From the NCBI GenBank assembly GCA_031273325.1, contig JAISSB010000060.1:1-53455 (forward strand): a stretch of 53,455 bases of DNA, read 5' to 3'. The notes under the pieces were generated by a model, which worked only from the letters and a program-made list of their open reading frames with translations, was not told where the DNA came from and ran no database searches. Position numbers and translations under genes: made by a program. The DNA is from Treponema sp. (GTDB lineage Bacteria; Spirochaetota; Spirochaetia; Treponematales; Breznakiellaceae). Positions 51,080-53,455 of this stretch are shown here, one piece after another. Each line of letters starts with the position of its first letter. The first letter of the stretch is position 1.

Positions 51080-51225
51080 AACCGCACGGTGGGCAAGAGT
51101 AAGGGGACAGATCTCTGTGAATAAACGGGGACAGACCTCAAGGGGGCGAAAGGGGGACAAGACCCCCGAATCAAAACCGCTTGAGGACAGACCCCAAAAA
51201 AAAGTGGACAGACTTTTGAATCAAA
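51007..51225. repeat. GGGGACAGACCTC cluster next to the RAYT gene
   Basis: Copies at about 51012, 51107 and 51127 are good; degraded ones at about 51150 (GGGGGACAAGACCCCC), 51183 (GAGGACAGACCCC) and 51207 (GTGGACAGACTTTTG) are closest to the transposase start at 51253. One more, GGGGACAGTCCTTG, follows its stop at 51768. Confidence 0.85.
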
Positions 51226-51252
51226 ACTAGCTATACACCCTGTCAACTTGAT

Positions 51253-51768
51253 ATGGCAAGAAAAGAAAGAGGACATACCTTTTACGGTTATACCTATCAT
51301 GTCACCTTTGAAATAAACCGATGGTTAATGGAACTCAAAAATCCCGTTATCAAAGCTCTTCTTATACAGATTATCGCTGAAGCACACCGAAAGTATGGGT
51401 TCAAGCTATGGAATTTCTGTATTATGGATAACCATGTTCATTTCCTCATAACACCGGACAAAGACGTTAGTCTTTCCGAAATTATGAAATGGATAAAGAT
51501 GGTCTTCGCTATCCGGTGGAATAAACTGCACAAGACGACCGGACATGTATGGGGAGATAGATTTCACGCACGGATGATTGAAAGTAGCGAGGATTTTCTG
51601 AGAGTATTCCGGTATATTAACCAGAATCCGGTAAAAGCAGGGTTGGTGGAACAGGCGAAAGAATGGATATTCGGCGGATTACATCATTATCTTCATAACA
51701 TTGTTCACATCGTACCAACATTCTCAGACTTCCTCGTTAAAGTTTTTACGGCGGACTTTTCGACTTAA
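51253..51768 (+). CDS. REP-associated tyrosine transposase (RAYT, Y1_Tnp)
   Basis: 171 residues. Y1 transposase/HUH fold: FYGYTYHVTFEINRW at the start, the HUH motif in CIMDNHVHFLI, KMVFAIRWNKLHKTTGHVWGDRFHARMI, and the catalytic Tyr in FRVFRYINQNPVKAGLV. Length and C-terminus are those of intact RAYTs. These single-copy enzymes are tied to REP palindromes rather than to an IS. The gene is bracketed by GGGGACAG repeats on both sides, its likely substrate. Appears intact; start ATG 51253 lacks a good Shine-Dalgarno. Confidence 0.92.
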   Translation: MARKERGHTFYGYTYHVTFEINRWLMELKNPVIKALLIQIIAEAHRKYGFKLWNFCIMDNHVHFLITPDKDVSLSEIMKWIKMVFAIRWNKLHKTTGHVWGDRFHARMIESSEDFLRVFRYINQNPVKAGLVEQAKEWIFGGLHHYLHNIVHIVPTFSDFLVKVFTADFST

Positions 51769-51845
51769 GGGGACAGTCCTTGCTGAAAGATTAAATGGCG
51801 TATCCGTATAATGCTTCTTATAATAGAAGTATAGAAGGGAATACC

Positions 51846-53455
51846 ATGAAATTCAGCATAAAACTTACTTTAATTAATACATTCATTATGATTACACTGA
51901 TTGCTGCCATTGCATCGGTGGTATTGGTGCGAGCGGCTCATTTACAGCGGGAAGCTGCTCTGAAGCAGTTGACTACCTTGTCGGATTCTATTGCGAAAGA
52001 TATAACAACTCAGTCTGTTAACTGTATGGATATATTGACCGGGATAATCCTCACGGCATGTTATGATCAACATACACCGCTAGAGATGCGGCGCACGAGT
52101 CTTCAAAACGCCTTGGGTACGCTCTTAGCTGCGGTGCCTCAATTTATAAGCGTATATACTGTGTGGCTGCCTGACGCTTTCGACGGTATGGACGCTGCCT
52201 ATATCGGGACACCGGGAGCAACGGAAAGCGGGCAGTTCGCCGTGCTGATCAGCAGAACCTCAAGCTCTGCCATGGAAGTGAAAACCTACGAAGGCTATCA
52301 AGCGGTTCTTGCCAACATGACTACGGCAAATTTCGTGAGCAATCCGGCACTGTATACGGTTAACGGTGAGCCGACATACCTCTTAGATATACAAGTTCCG
52401 GTTATGTTCGGAAGAGAGAAAGCATCCGGACTTCTTGGGCTTCAAGTCGGATTAGAAGGCGCCCAAGCAATAGCAGAACAGGAAAAACCCTACGGTACGG
52501 GCTATGTTGCTTTGTACGCTAATAACGGCACTGTTGTCTCACATAATGATCCCGCTAAAATCGGAAAAAACTTCCGTGATGTGGATACAGAACTCCTCGG
52601 AACGATAGGTGTATCAGCTGTTGCCGAATCTATTACCGATTATAAAAGTGCAGCCTTTACCCATAATGACATGGCAATAGCAATCTGTCCCTTCAAAAGT
52701 AAAGGTACCAATGATACATGGACAGTTGTAAGCGTTGTTCCGCTTGACACGGTGCTTGCACCCGTACATAGCCTTATCGGCTTCAGTGTTGTCTTTCTTA
52801 TCATTGCAGGTCTGGTTGCCGCCATTGCTATCTTTTTAACGTCTAATAATCTTGCACGCCGTATCATCAGAGTTAGAGATATGGTCAAGAATATCGCAGA
52901 AGGTGAAGGAGACCTGACCAGACGCTTGACCATTTATGCTCAGGATGAAATCGGTAGTATGGGAACATACTTCAATGAAACTCTCGATAAAATACACAGT
53001 ATGATGTGGACGGTGAAAGACCGTTCCACTAATCTTGCGATGATCGGTGCGGAACTATCGGCAAATATGACCGAAACTGCCGCTACAGTCAATGAAATTG
53101 CCACCACGATCCAACAGGTACATAAACAAGTGAATAACCAAGCCGGAAGTGTATCCCAGACCGACAAAACTATGCAGAAAATTGCCGCAAGCATAGAACA
53201 ACTCAATACCCACCTTGAGACACAAGCAGAAAGTGTGAACCAATGTTCAGTAGCAATAGAAGAAATGTTAGCAAATATCGCATCAGTCACCCAGACCCTG
53301 ATAAAAAATGATGAGAACGTCAAGAAATTATCTCAAGCTTCTGAGGCAGGACGCACCGGATTAGAGGAAGTGTCCATCGATATACAAGAGATTGCAAAAG
53401 AATCTCAGGGTCTCTTGGAGATCACCGCAGTGTTAGAAAACATTGCCAGTCAGAC
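51846..53455 (+). CDS. Methyl-accepting chemotaxis protein, cut by window end
   Basis: 536 codons visible without a stop. GAAGGGA precedes ATG 51846. TM1 at about 6-28, Cache-like sensor at about 30-290 (VYTVWLPDAFDG, GYVALYANNGTVVSHNDPAKIGKN), TM2 at about 303-325 (LIGFSVVFLIIAGLVAAIAIFL), HAMP (IAEGEGDLTRRLTIYAQDEIGSMGTYFN), and the first part of the signalling coiled coil up to LENIASQ, just before the tip. Clearly paralogous to the receptor at 22991-25192 but with the lower GC of the core genome, and without a binding-protein gene beside it. Confidence 0.93.
   Translation, partial: MKFSIKLTLINTFIMITLIAAIASVVLVRAAHLQREAALKQLTTLSDSIAKDITTQSVNCMDILTGIILTACYDQHTPLEMRRTSLQNALGTLLAAVPQFISVYTVWLPDAFDGMDAAYIGTPGATESGQFAVLISRTSSSAMEVKTYEGYQAVLANMTTANFVSNPALYTVNGEPTYLLDIQVPVMFGREKASGLLGLQVGLEGAQAIAEQEKPYGTGYVALYANNGTVVSHNDPAKIGKNFRDVDTELLGTIGVSAVAESITDYKSAAFTHNDMAIAICPFKSKGTNDTWTVVSVVPLDTVLAPVHSLIGFSVVFLIIAGLVAAIAIFLTSNNLARRIIRVRDMVKNIAEGEGDLTRRLTIYAQDEIGSMGTYFNETLDKIHSMMWTVKDRSTNLAMIGAELSANMTETAATVNEIATTIQQVHKQVNNQAGSVSQTDKTMQKIAASIEQLNTHLETQAESVNQCSVAIEEMLANIASVTQTLIKNDENVKKLSQASEAGRTGLEEVSIDIQEIAKESQGLLEITAVLENIASQ

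Overview
The window reads as chromosomal DNA of a host-associated Treponema (Spirochaetes). The pointers are an ECF sigma factor with a zf-HC2 anti-sigma factor, FliS, a Maf-type motility protein, an orphan RnfB, a vWA lipoprotein of a type I associate with treponemes, many lipoproteins, and intergenic DNA full of minisatellites. From memory, the tandem-repeat ORFs and the GGGGACAGACCTC repeats resemble the T. vincentii / T. medium group. That species-level guess is inference; the sequence itself only supports the genus with fair confidence.

Layout. 0-12 kb: DUF362 ferredoxin, endonuclease III (nth), a UbiD decarboxylase, a vWA lipoprotein, LolA, a korD-korA pair without the other KOR subunits, infA, an Smr protein, an archaeal-type UMP kinase, then a four-gene minus-strand operon (ECF sigma, anti-sigma, exported protein, transglutaminase lipoprotein). 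12.5-18 kb: a small conserved gene, a 23-bp minisatellite, tRNA-Gln, rplY-tilS, an iron alcohol dehydrogenase and a flavin reductase. 18-25 kb is accessory: a WD40 propeller with a duplicated coiled-coil head and a broken tail, a DUF6261-like protein, a truncated lipoprotein gene carrying a C14 tract, then a GC-rich pair encoding a sugar-type binding lipoprotein and a chemoreceptor. 25-37 kb: mrdA (PBP2), a decayed tnpB element, ExbB/TolQ, RadC, a 45-unit 21-bp minisatellite, a short iorA, a HEAT protein, ptsN, aroF, epmA, an ECF-transporter S component and tRNA-Arg. 37-46 kb: a beta-barrel candidate, rnfB, fliS and partner, a thioesterase, an orphan F1-gamma (atpG) beside an FtsB-like protein, and a very acidic repeat protein coupled to a Maf protein. 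46-53 kb: a graveyard of repeats and broken small genes, phosphoglucomutase, a GH5 lipoprotein, a RAYT transposase inside a dense cluster of its likely cognate repeats, and a second chemoreceptor cut by the window end.

Three layers of repeated DNA cut across this. (1) Pieces of one IS200/IS605 tnpB family lie in at least seven places (3.9, 13.7, 17.25, 18.1, 27.4-28.5, 31.2 and 46.0 kb). Several keep a hairpin right end finishing in a GTTGAA-like motif, the part that in this family forms the 3' end of the TnpB guide RNA. (2) About 20 copies of GGGGACAGACCTC/GAGGTCTGTCCCC cluster around the RAYT gene and intergenically; one lies inside the GH5 signal peptide. (3) Tandem arrays with 21-, 23- and 41/42-bp units fill most large intergenic gaps. 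One 41-bp family keeps its frame but swaps a 10-bp segment while staying palindromic.

Several complexes are represented by one or two subunits only (KorDA, IorA without its ferredoxin tail, RnfB, ExbB, AtpG). Many genes without a Shine-Dalgarno sequence have a -10-like hexamer 5-13 bases before the ATG, suggesting leaderless or near-leaderless mRNAs. The likeliest undescribed features are the dispersed tnpB right ends, the structure-conserving 41-bp repeats, and the hairpin plus poly-C tract before the broken lipoprotein gene at 21.5 kb.
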